From contig CM056995.1 in the NCBI GenBank assembly GCA_029891345.1, positions 212,921,047 through 212,985,046 of the forward strand: DNA of 64,000 bases. Direction: 5' to 3'. A program made the position numbers and the translations under genes. Numbering within the stretch: the stretch's first letter is position 1; the number at the start of each line of letters is the position of its first letter. Source of the stretch: Dryococelus australis (lineage: Eukaryota > Arthropoda > Insecta > Phasmatodea > Phasmatidae). Below the pieces are notes generated by a model that saw only the letters and a program-made list of their open reading frames with translations, was not told the DNA's origin and did not search any database. Of this stretch, positions 46,098-57,690 are shown piece by piece.

Positions 46098-47694
46098 GTC
46101 TCGAGGTTGAATGGGGAAATAGCGGAGGGAAATAGAACGAGGCAGCGAGTTTCGCAGAATGTGATACGGAGGGGCAAGTGAGGGCGATGCACACAAAAGC
46201 GAAGCAGGAGTTTCCGAGGCAGTATCGCCTGACGCTTGAGCAAATATAGGTTAATATCAGATACTACACTCACTACACACAAGCGTAATTCCGCAAAGAA
46301 ACGAGACTAACGGCTTAGATACTTGCACGTGTGACTTTCTCTTGAGCAGGGGACGTTACTTACCTATTAATGTAGTCGTATCCAGCACGTTCATACAAAA
46401 ATACACTTTTTTTTTCGAGACAGCGAAAATATTACTATAGTGCGTCTCACTTCCATCCGGGTTCGATCTGAGGAGGATCCGAGTTTGGATCTTACGGACG
46501 AGGAGAACAGAGCAGACGTTGCCGGCGGGTTTCATTACGGTACTTCTTATTAGCTCATTGTTACATTCCGTTACTTCTCCATCTCTATATGGGCGCTGAG
46601 TACCTTAGCTATTAAGGTCTATGGAATTATCTCGCAGAACATAAGTTGAAATACTCAAGGTTAGAATTATTTACAAGATATTTTAGTGCTGGTAACGTTT
46701 ATATACAGCGATAGTTAATACAATCTATAGTTTTAGATTTAAGAATGCCAAATTTTTTGCACAAAATTAGGGATGTGAACCACAAAATCATTAAATTGTA
46801 AAAATAATTATCTCAAGAATATTTATATATACAGCTATATAATGTTGAAATTTATATATCTTAACTTTAAAAAAACCTTTTTAACAATTTTTTTACGAAT
46901 GATTTAAGAAAATGAAATTGGGTTGAACTTATTTTTTAAGTATCTTACTATAAAGTTCTACATGTATTTTTTTAATTTTTTTTTTAACTATTAATTTCAT
47001 GTGTATTGATTTCGTGTTTCATACATACGTTATTATTCGAAAACAATATACTGTATTAATTATTGCTGTATATGACGGTTTCGTAATTCTAATATATAGT
47101 CAATAGAAGAAACGCCATTGAAATTCGCGGTATTCAGTAGTTCAATTTCTGTTCTTAATTTTATGTTTTAAGAGTTCGCACACTGCACGGGACCTTTCCT
47201 TAACCATTAAGCGGCAACCCAATCACTGACTCATTGTCGCTTACCGATTACAGTTAGTTAATAATAACGGCAACCAATCAGTGCGGAATTCGAGAAATCT
47301 CTTTGATGTGCCTTATTTCCTAATGATCTCGGAACTTCTGTACAGAGTACAGAAGAGAAGTTACGACAAGTTCCTAACTAGAAAGTAGAGCAAGCTACAT
47401 TCTCTCGGAACATTGCCAGTGAGTTATTTAGTAGGATTTAGGTCCAAGGAGTTCTCGAAAGCTCCTTATGTCCGCGTGGGAGCGGCAAAGGAATTGGTGG
47501 TGGAAACATGTACGTAGAGATGTCTCCTGGAAATGTTGTCATCGCTGCGGGCGGCACAAGTCATCAATTTTCCATCACAACTTTTGGCGTTACTTAGAGG
47601 TCAAAACAGTCCCCGTTATAAATCGCCAGTTTTTCCTCCCTCGTGTACGGCTGTGGTATTCTCACGTCAGGGCTAGCAGTAAATACGTTTGTTA
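46097..47694. other. Intergenic sequence
   Basis: 47468-47701 is a 77-codon ATG-initiated frame (RRDVSWKCCHRCGRHK) without a recognised domain; not called as a gene. Confidence 0.3.
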
Positions 47695-47948
47695 TAGGTA
47701 GGGATAGGAAAATTTCGCGAATTCATTTCGTAACTAGATAGACGTCAAAAACATATATAAAAACTTCGTAATTTGATCACAGTTTATTAGAACCGCTCTG
47801 CACGCCTATGAGCCAATAGCAGACTTGCTAGGAAAACTCCCAGGTGTGGAGCAACAGCCAATGAACACACCGCTGAGGCTCCAGTATGCAGAGCACTGAG
47901 GTGTCTAGCCTATAGGTCATTGAACTCGCGAAATTTTCCTATACCTAG
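47695..47948. mobile_element. MITE-5, TTTCGCGA-type ends
   Basis: About 254 bp. The left end TAGGTAGGGATAGGAAAATT then TCGCGAATTC pairs with the right end GAACTCGCGAAATTTTCCTA then TACCTAG. The interior holds GAGCCAATAGCA and CAGCCAATGAACAC. It is immediately followed by a MITE-1 copy, one base away. Confidence 0.75.
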
Positions 47949-47949
47949 T

Positions 47950-48192
47950 TATAGGCTGTTCACGATAAAGTGAGCACTTTTTACGCCCTAGCTACTTTTT
48001 CTTTCAGCCGTTTCTTATCCCTTAACCACCTTTTTAAATATATATTGCCATGTAGGTAATAAATACAGTGAATATATTACACCACATTCAAAACTCTACG
48101 TCTAAGGCTAAAATAAAATATATTTACTGCCTATTATTCCAAATGAGAGAAAGGTCTTACAAAAGTGCTCATTTTAGTGTGAATAGCCCATA
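47950..48192 (+). mobile_element. MITE-1, short form
   Basis: Ends TATAGGCTGTTCACGATAAA and TTTTAGTGTGAATAGCCCATA. Interior collinear with 25740-25978. Confidence 0.85.
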
Positions 48193-49793
48193 CCTTATTA
48201 TCTTCGTAGTCGCGTCCATGTTGTGGTTTGCGTATATTAAGTCGTAGTCTGTGTTAAAAGGGAGTGTATACTGTATTCCCATTAATGCAGAGCCTTATTG
48301 CCTTTCTTTTACTTTGCTGTGGTGCAGTTTCCTTTCCTCCAAAGGAAATATAATCAATTTAGAGTCCATATAAACAAGCCAAGAATCGTAGAGACTTGAT
48401 TGCCAATTACGTACCTTCAGAACACAAGTGTATGTTAAAATATTTATATTTCTAAGTTTATCCGCATCTACAGCACAGCCTACTGACATAAACGCTGCAA
48501 ATCAGGACACTGATGTCGGGGTATTTTCCAGGACACTGTTACTTACCTGCATGGAAATCTTTTGAACCTGGAGATAACATTGAATAATTACAGTTCCACG
48601 TCGCTGCCTCTTTCTATATGACCTCTCAACATTCCAAGAAGCTCACAACTAACCCATTTGAAATATTACTGAATTAAGAAACTGGAAACGTGTGAATTTT
48701 AAAAAGAAAATCTGCTGAATTACAATATACAAGACCAAAGAAAGAGAAAAATTTTCGCATCAATGCGGTGTGTCATCTTATTAAACATTTTAATTATACA
48801 TTTTATCGTGAAAATTATTACGCAGGATCTGAATTAAAGTCAAGCCTGGGGACACGAACACGTTTGCGACACGATTGAGCCCTACTCGTGCGTTGGGTGC
48901 TATAAATGCGATAAATATCTTCTCCATTGTGCAACATTAATGACTGCCATTTTGTATTTCGCTTCACAAGCCGCGTGTCTGCCTCGCTCGAGTGACGCAC
49001 CTATTCCCCTCTCCAGATCCATAATTTAATCTCGTTCCCTTGATCCATTGTTCTCTCCCCCTCACAAACACAGAGGGAGAAGTCACTTCATTTGTGAAAA
49101 AAAAAAAAACATTTAAAATTGAAAATTGATTGGAATACCTGTCAGAAGAAGCTCAGCTACGAATGCCAACGGCTATATATACACCCAACACTCATCCAAC
49201 AAATACGTACTCTCCCCCTTTCCAGCGGGCGTACTAGTACCAAAATATTTACCGATATTTGCCCTTGCCACATACATAATTCACATGAAAGCCTTCTTCT
49301 AAGCGCCACAGAAATATTTTGACATTCCTGTGTCCCGTCATCGTCTTCTGAACTTGGCTGGAAAACTAACATTTGAAAAAGAAGACGTTCACTTGGCCTT
49401 TTCCATCTTCCGGTACAGAGATTGGAATTCTTAGTAATCCCAATGGATTTAGCGTAATATTTTGCTAACAAACTCCGCGTTCCGTTACTGCTGAAGATAA
49501 CTGAGACAACTGGTGTCTCGTCAGTGTCCGTCAGCAGTAACCGAACTGTGGCAGTAATCAGTAAATATTTCGCATGTGCCAGTGATTTGGTAATTTCTAA
49601 ACGCTTGGCATTTGAACGAAAGCGAGCTTGTAAATAAAAACACACAAAACCAAGGTAATGCAAGATACCGTGTCACAGAATACTTTATAAATAAACCTGC
49701 CAGTAATTTACCTATATAAAAACGTATATTCCCCCCATGCGAAGTTCTAAGGAGAAAAACTATTGTCATATCCTATAATAGTGTCTTGCTTAC
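48193..49793. other. Presumed first intron of the minus-strand gene at 49.8 kb
   Basis: Sequence downstream, in gene sense, of the donor at 49793. No second exon could be identified. A 168-codon minus-strand frame (49157-49663) lies here without a recognised motif or clear splice sites. Confidence 0.3.
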
Positions 49794-49881
49794 CTCCCAA
49801 TGCTTTTCGTGCGTCTTCTATAGGCACAATAATCGTGTAATTATTACCGTCCTCAACAATAACGTTTAGTTCTTGACTCAT
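49794..49881 (-). CDS. First coding exon of an unidentified gene
   Basis: On the minus strand an ATG at 49881 in the context TTTCAAACATGAGTC opens 29 codons plus one base. The product starts MSQELNVIVEDGNN and continues YTIIVPIEDARKALG. The frame runs into a consensus donor, G|GTAAGC, at 49793. The exon leaves phase 1. Upstream is a moderately GC-rich leader (49882-50050) consistent with a 5' UTR and promoter. The acidic, beta-rich start followed by a short helix is not one I recognise. The remainder of the gene must lie to the left, beyond an intron I cannot bridge, or outside the window. Codon sense, start context and donor all agree, which is rare in this window. Confidence 0.6.
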
Positions 49882-50050
49882 GTTTGAAAGTCCCGCGAAC
49901 AAAATATTTTACAGACACTACACAACCTCATCCAGCTCCAGCAATTCTCAGTGTCTCCAGTACTCGTTTTAGCCTCGCTCAGGGCGCCACCCAGAGACGC
50001 ACAAAAATGGCTGTCAGTCACCATCAGTGGTCGTCAGCAATAACGAAACG
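49882..50050 (-). promoter_or_regulatory. Probable 5' UTR/promoter of the 49.8-kb gene
   Basis: A GC-richer 170-bp stretch directly upstream of the ATG, containing CCATTTTTGTGCGTCTCTGG and GGCGCCCTGAGCGAGG on the minus strand. No TATA box is obvious; a TATA-less CpG promoter is inferred. Confidence 0.4.
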
Positions 50051-51705
50051 ATAGCTGACGTTACTGGATTACTGAACCAATGAAATCAGCAGTATCGGAA
50101 CGCAGCGAAAGTATATTTTGTTTATTGCTCTTCTGGGTACGGTGTAAGATGAGTTGGTTTGCAAGAAGAAGATGCATGGAGAATTAATATGACGCGTTTG
50201 TAACGTGGGATTGGGAAAATAATGGGTGGGCGAGGCTTTAGTCGTACATAAACTGTGTTGGCAAGGAAAGAATAAATCAAAATGGCTACTATCCAGGTGG
50301 GCTCAGAGGGAATTACAGACGTTAACGGCTAACTTCTAGTACATTTTCCCTACTCCAAAAGCTGATACTGGATTTATTAACGCAAATACTAATTGAACAG
50401 CCACATGAAGTTTATGAAATCACAAAACAAAACTGCCGGTTTAGCTAAAAATTAATTGCGATGTAAAGAAGAAACAATCTACAATTTACATTCAATGGTT
50501 ATTTTGGATGGCTGCAGGCATTTATCCCAGGAAGGTATTCAGCGAAAACCACAAAAAAAAAAAAAAAAAAAACGCTCACACTTGAGTAGACTGTATGCAA
50601 AAGTAACAGTCGGGCACAACATTTTAGAGATATGAAAATTTGAGAAAACCAATGCTGTAGGTATTCCTTATGGATCACCAGTCGATATGTTCAAACTTAT
50701 AAGAGCCTCTTTTCACTTATGTTTAGTGTCAATTATAATTGTTTTTAAAATGTTTTAAAACACAATTTTTGTTTTTAAAATATATGCCCTCGTGTATTGT
50801 TCTAATTTGTAACCCAATAATCCGTAGCAGTAGTAAAGGAGGACGTATACTGGAGATCACGTCGTATGAATAAAAGCGAAGCTAGAGTTTCACTCAGAGG
50901 TAAGCAATAATTCCAAGGAAAATTTCAAACATTTGCATGTTTACTGTTTTATTAATTGGGTTCGTTTTCATTTCACATAGGCAACATTTGTCGAGAATTA
51001 TTTGTATAATGTAGAAAATGTTTTGATTTATAATTTTCTTAGTTACGGTATTTATTCTGTCGTCTCTGTCCCGCCCCCTCCTCAATTCCATTTCTACTTC
51101 ATGCTGACCCTTCCTGTTCAGAATTCCTTGATACGTTTCTGATGGTTGGTTCCTTGTAAAATTCATCAGTAGTGTACCTTACTCATTTCTATATTGTTAT
51201 ACTTTCAGCAACATACCGAAATGGGAAAAAGAATCCACTGTTGTTACTTTGTTGGAAATATCTCACGAAACAGAAAAGTCAAATTAAAAAAATTACATCA
51301 AAAGCCAAAATTTTAATAGGAACGTTATGTACGTGAGAAGGCCATATCAATGCCCGAATCAATACTGCCGGAGTCTGGTTACCGCTTCTCTCTGTTTGAT
51401 TCTCCAGGTATTCTGATATTACGCTCGGCTGAAGCGTGAACTTACTAATGAACTTGTATTCGTGTCACAGTATGTGCACGTGCTCATATAGCCCAAAGTA
51501 CAAATCGTTAAAGTTGAACTGCACCGAAATCAAATCCGGTGTATGCTTACCTGAAATTTTACAGAAAGTAACAAAATGTAATTACAGCTCTTATTGTAGT
51601 GTGCACTGTAGCAATCTATTTTATGCTGGAACTCAAAAGTAAACAAAAATCTCCCATTAATTATAAACTGTAATTTGATTCATAAAAATTACATTTTTTT
51701 AGTTT

Positions 51706-51708
<3 letters not shown>
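50051..51708. other. AT-rich intergenic sequence
   Basis: Contains an A19 tract near 50552-50571. A minus-strand frame at 50894-51166 has no recognised domain. Confidence 0.35.

Positions 51709-51754
<46 letters not shown>
51709..51754 (+). repeat. (AT)n microsatellite
   Basis: About 23 AT units, self-complementary. Confidence 0.95.
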
Positions 51755-51758
<4 letters not shown>

Positions 51759-52600
51759 TGTTGGTTAATGGAATCATTAGAGCAAGGAATTGTTGACAAT
51801 AAATCCTTCTCTAAATATTTCTATAAGTTTTTCGATCTTTAACATTCTTTAGAGGACGTAACCTTCGCTTTCGAATCAAACCGTGTACTGTTTAGTGAAA
51901 ACAAACAACTATTTTCTCAATGAACAAAACAGCGACTCGAATTTGTAAAAGAAAAGTTGAGGGTGTTCTTCTTATGTAATGTTATGTAATGAACAGGATA
52001 AGGTTTCTCGTACTGAATTTTCACTAAAATTTAATACACAAGCATCAGAGTTCCGTCAGCTATTGTGTACAGAATAAATAACACAAAATATTTTCAAGCG
52101 GACGATAATATTTTGTACACACCCGGGGGGCCACGGCCAATGTATCAACATAATTTCTTTTGCCATTGAAATATGTACTAAAGGGATTACGAAAGACATT
52201 GTCCAAGCTTTTTGAATTAAGCGAGTTTGTAAACAATTTCAGGCAATAAATAATTACATTTGTAGTTAATGTTTGCACCATTTAGAAAATTGTTTGTTAT
52301 TAGATAGTACCTTTGTGTCTATGTATACTGAAAAGTAAACACTACATAAAAAAAAATAGAACCACTAACGGTGGCAATACCAGTATACATTTATTGTCAA
52401 AAAATGTGTATGTATATACACATATAGTTAGTGTATTGCCAATTTATATTTAAGTAAAAGTCATATTAAATTATCCACAATATATTGAATTACAATTAAA
52501 CTTATTTTCGCACATACCTACTTGTCTTTTTAAACAATGTTAAAACAACAATAAATTAAATAATATATTTACGTGTGTCACAGATTCTGTTTGAAATTAA
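51755..52600. other. AT-rich spacer
   Basis: Nothing recognised. Confidence 0.4.
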
Positions 52601-52896
52601 TAGGGCCACCTGTTTTTCGCGAAAAGATTTACGCGGAGGCTAGACTTCAATATCCTATGTGCACACTTGCATTTTTAGTTTGTTTATTGGCCGCTTGGCT
52701 TTGTGTGTATGCATTCTGGTATATGAGTAAGCCAATCAGAAATAAGTTTCTGCGATACTGACCATCCGTATGTCGCGGGTAGACAGGTACGATGCGTAAC
52801 AATTCAAATGATCCAATCACGAAAGTGATTTTGAACTAAAGTGCATTGGGAACACATTTTCCCTGAAATCCTTTCGCAAAAAAACAGCTGTCCCTA
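52601..52896 (+). mobile_element. MITE-3 copy 1
   Basis: About 296 bp. Left end TAGGGCCACCTGTTTTTCGC, right end TTTCGCAAAAAAACAGCTGT then CCCTA. The interior shares CTAGACTTCAATATC, GCCAATC-CA-AAA and GATACTGA-C-TCC with 53523-53820. Confidence 0.75.
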
Positions 52897-53522
52897 GTAA
52901 TTAATGTTGATCAATCTGCGGGAGGAGGTAGATGTGAGGGCCTCTTCGCCAACCACGCTTCCACCCGCCACCCCCACCCCCCGCCAACACATATGCGATA
53001 CACGCCACCGGTTGTGAGGGAGTCGCGGTGTGAAAGATGTCAGATGAGACTCACCACCCACATTGCGTCCTACTGCCCGGCCAGGATGTGCTGTTCCTGT
53101 CGCCTTGGTGCCTCGGCAAACAAGTCCTGTAACAGCAAAACAGAAAGTCATCTTCTATTAGAGGAGCCAGCATACATACAGAAAGCGCCTTGCCAGTGAG
53201 GATTGCAACGATGCAATAGCAAAAGAATTTTTTTTTTCCTTTTACCACATATGGGGAATCATAACGGTAAGAAATTACACCGACTTACATATGAAATGGG
53301 GAAAGATAATAATATATTCCATATGTGTAGACTAACTATATTTTGTGATTATTTCAAACTCTTGTGCTGCGCATGCCTTTTATTAATACTTTGGGCAGCA
53401 TATGTTTTCTAATCATGTTGAAGTTTATGGTGAGGTGATTAAGAATAAAATTCACACCTTTAGATTCTGGGTTGGAATCCCGGAATTAACCATTTGACTT
53501 GATTCTGGTTTCTATGAGGTGA
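52897..53522. other. Spacer between two MITE-3 copies
   Basis: 52920-53130 is GC-richer. A plus-strand frame reading RCERCQMRLTTHIASYC and a longer minus-strand frame overlap there, with no firm gene evidence. Confidence 0.3.
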
Positions 53523-53820
53523 CTAGGGACAGGTGTATTTCGCGAAAATATTTATGTTCATGCTAGACTTCAATATCTTACGTCCACAAACACAACTTCC
53601 TTTGGTAATTAGTCACGTGTCTAGGTGAGAAGACATGTCATTTGAATGGGCCAATCGCAAAAAATTTCTCTGATACTGAACGTCCATAATTCGCGGACAA
53701 ACACTTGAGGCACGGGACATTTTTAATGATCCAACCACCAAAGAGCGTATGAATAAAAGTGTTTTGGAGTAGGCCTATAACTAGTCTTGAAATTTTTTGC
53801 GAAAAAAAACATCTCCCTAG
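53523..53820 (+). mobile_element. MITE-3 copy 2
   Basis: Same orientation as copy 1 and about 0.9 kb away. Left end TAGGGACAGGTGTATTTCGC, right end TTTTTGCGAAAAAAAACATC then TCCCTA. The two copies are direct repeats. Confidence 0.75.
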
Positions 53821-54580
53821 TTATAACACCGCACGCACCTATGCCAAAAATGGTCTCCCATCTACAACCTCCCAATTGCCTAGCGTTACCCTTCACCACC
53901 GGGGAAATATCTAAGAAAATATTCTGAAGGAGCTGTATCATAAGGATAAAGTTTTACTTTTATAGTTATGTCAATCACTCTCCATTTTGGCTGTGATTAT
54001 TTTTCACATAAAAAAGTGTTTTACTAAACACTAGCCAAAAATCATATTATCCCGCATTACAATCATTATAAGATATTGCATGGGTAAATGGTCACCGTAG
54101 TATTATTACTTGTTGAATGGAATAACACAACATATGTACGAAGTAAATTTCATAGCTTAAAATTGTATCACGTCAAGATGTCAAATACTTTCATAAAAAC
54201 TTTAATCAAAATGTTTATGCGAATTATTACTGTGCAAAATTTATTGGTGCTATCATTATGATACATAACACTGTAAGCCTACACTTTGGTAAAACAGCAT
54301 ATCACCTTACAAGTCAATAGTTTGTAAGTGGTCTTACGAATTTTCGTTGTTAAATTACTTCGTCCTACAAACTCTTGAGCAACAGATTATCGCCATTCCT
54401 TTAAAAGAAAAAATCATAAGATGTTGGCTTAATCTTCGACGAAACTGAAGACAGTGTCTTCAGCTGCCAAGGCCTTATGATTTTTTTCTTTTAAGTGGTA
54501 AAATTTTCTAAGTTCGAAGTGGTGGCCAAAGATCAAGGTCAAGGTCGTGTGATATCATCCAAGATCAGGTCAAGGCCAGA
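53821..54580. other. AT-rich spacer
   Basis: 54400-54490 contains an imperfect inverted repeat (AAAAGAAAAAATCATAAG ... CTTATGATTTTTTTCTTTT) framing TGTCTTCAG motifs. No gene seen. Confidence 0.4.
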
Positions 54581-54589
54581 ATTCAGACT

Positions 54590-54740
54590 TCTGGCAGCCC
54601 GCCACCGGCGGCCGCCATTGTGATAATAGCTCTCATCGTTGCACTGGCTGCCAACATGGCCGCCGGCCACCATCAGCCATTTTTATAGATAGTGCGACTT
54701 CCAAGATGGCGGAACGGATTGACAGAGCAGTAAGTTCTGG
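54590..54740 (+). promoter_or_regulatory. CpG-rich promoter-like island with possible mini-exon
   Basis: Dense CpG (CCGGCGGCCGCC) with AACATGGCCGCCGG and CAAGATGGCGGAACGG, the latter a good match to a YY1-type initiator motif. The ATG at 54706 opens MAERIDRA and runs into a GTAAGT donor at 54730, so this could be the first coding exon (54706-54729) of a plus-strand gene. No second exon was identified. Confidence 0.35.
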
Positions 54741-55262
54741 TCCCATATGGCAGCTGCGGCCTTCAGATGCCTACACCATCGGTTGATCATCATACTACCT
54801 TTCAGATTCACGAGTTGATTGTTAGTTGCTCACACAAGGTTGTTGCAATCCACCGCTAGTGTAGTGAGTTTTGGCTGTAATCTGAATTTGATGGTTTCAT
54901 TCTGATCGGTTCGTAAGGAGAACAACTGCTATTCTACCATACTAGTCAGGACTGTCTTGTCTTGATTAACATGTGTGTGTGTAATATTCATTGGTTGGTA
55001 AGTGCTTATAACTAGTTTCCTTTATATTTGTTTTCAAGGGTATATAGTAGTGACGAACTTGCCCTCCCTCTGCTTCTCGACTTTATCATAGTGTTATTTT
55101 TTTATTTTAGGCTAATGAGACGTATGTTGCTCGATGCTCGCACATTTTGTGTTGTATGGTAGTGGACTTCGTGTACCTCTGTACTGTAGCCAAACTCTGT
55201 TGGAGTGTGTATTGGGGAATTCGTTGGCTGTTCTGCTGTACTAACCAAGGTTACTACGCCAG
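54741..55262. other. Spacer
   Basis: No coding sequence recognised. Includes TTGGTTGGTAAGTGCTTATA, which recurs in altered form at 55.5 and 60.3 kb. Confidence 0.35.
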
Positions 55263-55640
55263 TTTTCAGATGCACAATCATGGCTAGCAACGACTGATGT
55301 AATGTAAAGTGCTCGTCGCCTGTGCAATACGTGATGATTGATATGTGATTATAAGTAATTTGTATATCACATCAACACTACATAGCAGTGCTGTCTGCTT
55401 TTGCATGACCATCAGTTTAAATGTATGCCTTTATAAGTCTTGTAATGTGTGTTTTCAGATGCATGGTCTTGTCTAGCAACAACCGATGCGATGTGCAGTT
55501 ATCTTCGCTTGTACAATACGTGTTGTTTGGTAGGTACTTATAACTAGTTTATATCTCATCATCAATGTGTAGTAGTACCGTCGTCTCTTGCATGACCACT
55601 GGTTTAAATGTATGCCTTTACAAGTCATGTAATGCATTTC
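55263..55640 (+). repeat. Two-copy tandem duplication, 189-bp unit
   Basis: Units 55263-55451 and 55452-55640 both begin TTTTCAGATGCA, continue CTAGCAAC-AC-GATG, and end with TGCATGACCA, GTTTAAATGTATGCCTTTA and AGTC-TGTAATG. Confidence 0.7.
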
Positions 55641-56160
55641 TTCAAATTATCGCCGCTGATAATAGTGTACTGTACGCATGGGTGAGTGTTATGCATGTTG
55701 TAAGTCGGAATTCGGTCATGTGACTCGATACGAGTGCTCCTAGCGATTGTCATCGGTAATGCAAAAACAAGGTTGATGTTCCACTCTGACAGGGGTAACG
55801 AAGATGGTTGAAGACCTCCGCGACCCTAGCAGACGATAATTGTGCACTCTAACGATGAACTGGAGAAACGAAGATGGCGAGAGCATCTGCCTGTGTATGT
55901 GTATTGATCAAACAGTCGTTGGTAGGGAGCTGAGTTCGAGACTTGACACTATACGAAAAAAATATTAATTCACATTTAGATTTAGACAAAATCTGGTAAT
56001 TTTTTCTGGTGATGGAGGTGGACCTAATATTAGCAGGGATTTTTAAAAAATGAATAAAATATACATAATTTATACACTTTACCTTTATTTTACAGACATG
56101 ACATAAGACTGAATACTAATATGTGATACATGCACAACTTATTATTCATTCTAGCAAAAA
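55641..56160. other. Downstream flank of the zinc-finger cluster
   Basis: AT-rich towards 56.1 kb. Nothing recognised. Confidence 0.35.
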
Positions 56161-56778
56161 TATTTATGACGACTGTTTTCTTTTTCTTTTTGCAGAACAC
56201 TTCCTGCTGTGAGCATTCCAGGCACTCTTATTCGCATATACCGCACAGCAGTTAACACATGGGCAGATCTTGTAGTTGGTGGCAAATGGACAGTGACTCT
56301 CTTCGTGACATCTGGCACCGGTGTGATTAGCGAATGTCTTGCCGCAATGTTTGCACTCGCTTCCCGATGAACGACCAACATTTCCTTTAAACTTCTTGTT
56401 ATGTCTATACAGATTATTTCTGCGGGTAAACACAGCATCGCAGTTATCACAGTGGAACACCTTGTATGCTGGGTTGAACAAGCAATGGCTACTACCATGT
56501 CGATGTGCATGACGACTTTTAATGAATGTATTTCCACAGTAGTAACATTGATCATTTAATGCTTGTAGCGAATCTTCAGGACCTCTTGCTGTTTACGATG
56601 CTGGTGGTGTTACAGATGCCAAATCTTCAACCATTGATTCCATCTTCATATTGTAGCAGAGTATACAATCGCAGTGGTAACATTGATGACACACTGCTTG
56701 TAGCGACTCTTCAGGGCCTATTGGTGGTGCTGATGCTAACGATGTTACAGATAGCGAGTCTTCAACCAATAATGCCAT
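56161..56778 (-). pseudogene. Zinc-finger gene, tandem unit 1
   Basis: Minus strand. An ATG at 56778 starts a short N-terminal module (MALLVEDSLSVTSLASAPP, then GPEESLQA and CYHC). The module is repeated (MESMVEDLASVTPPAS) before an in-frame TAA at 56593-56595. The frame then stays open to a natural end with four fingers: CYYCGNTF, CDNCDAVF, CKHCGKTF and CVNCCAVY. Typical spacing is C-X2-C-X12-H, with H or C as the last ligand; the second finger has lost its last ligand. The C-terminus is basic (KRKRKQSS). The stop between module and fingers means either decay or use of a downstream start. The likely ancestral role is DNA or RNA binding. The unit resembles unit 2 at about 70-80 percent by eye. 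Confidence 0.55.
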
Positions 56779-57058
56779 CTTCGTATTTTAGCAGAGTGCA
56801 CGATCGTACTAGATTAATGTAGTCATAATTGTCTGCTTTCCACCACCATACCTGCCGGCGAAATGACATATATTTTACATGATGCTCGCTTGTATACTAT
56901 TCACATTGCATACTAGTTTATATTCCCGATCGCAGGCTGTCTCAATGGATGACAGCATGGTTGTTATTGGACTGAAATATGTTACCTTATCCAGTCGTTT
57001 GATGTATAGCCTGCGAATTTGACAATTCGACCTCTCAACTTCTTTACATTCATTCATC
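56779..57058 (-). promoter_or_regulatory. 5' flank of zinc-finger unit 1
   Basis: Matches the flank of unit 2 (57690-57920) and 60360-60600. Shared phrases are CTTTCCACCA, ATTTTACATGATGC, CTATTCACATTGCAT, TGTCTCAATGGATGAC and ATATGTTACCTTATCC. Conservation may reflect a shared promoter or simply shared ancestry. Confidence 0.4.
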
Positions 57059-57690
57059 TTACATGCTCAACATAGTTTTTATTCGAGCAATTCCTGCTGT
57101 AAGCATACCAGACACTCTTATTCGCTTATAGCACACAACAGTTAACACATGAGCAGGTTTTGTAGACTGTGGCAAATGGACAGTGACTCTCTTCATGACA
57201 TCTGGCACCAGTGCATTTAGCGTATGTCTTGGCACAATACTTGCATTCACTTCCTGGTGAACATCGAACATTTCCTTTACACTTCTTGTTATGTCTATAC
57301 TGACTATGTGGGTAAGCAATACATCGCAGTTATCAAAGTGTAATGCCTTGTATGCTGGGCTGAACAAGCAATGACTACTTTCATGTCGACGTGCATTACA
57401 ACTTTTGTTAAATGTAATTCCACAGTAGTAACATTCATAATGTAATGCTTGCACCGACTCTTCAGGATCCATTGCTGATGTCAATGCGGGTGGTTATAGA
57501 TGGTAGACTAAGTCTTCAACCAATGATTCCATGTTCATATGGTAGCAGAGTACACGACTGTAGTGGTAACATGGATACTGTAATGCTTCTAGCGACTCTT
57601 CAGGGTACCTTGCTGTTGAGGACATTGGCTGTGTTAAGTTTTCAACCATTGATTCAATTTTCATGTTGTAGCAGAGTACACGATCGTAGT
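57059..57690 (-). pseudogene. Zinc-finger gene, tandem unit 2
   Basis: Minus strand, same layout as unit 1. The N-module occurs twice (ESMVENLTQPMSSTARYPEE and ESLVEDLVYHL followed by TAA), then an ATG at 57472 gives MDPEESVQALHYECYYCG and a first finger. The frame shifts near 57305 and the remaining fingers continue in another frame (ECKYCAKTYAKCTGARCHEE). A TAA at 57126-57128 cuts the last finger. The second finger has also lost a Cys (HFDNC). More damaged than unit 1. Confidence 0.55.

Noticed and set aside
45966-46196. Ser-Leu and Arg-Glu repeat frames on both strands
   Set aside because: Translations of the (CT)n microsatellite.
49157-49663. 168-codon minus-strand frame downstream of the 49.8-kb exon
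   Set aside because: No acceptor of matching phase and no domain was seen; probably intronic chance frame.
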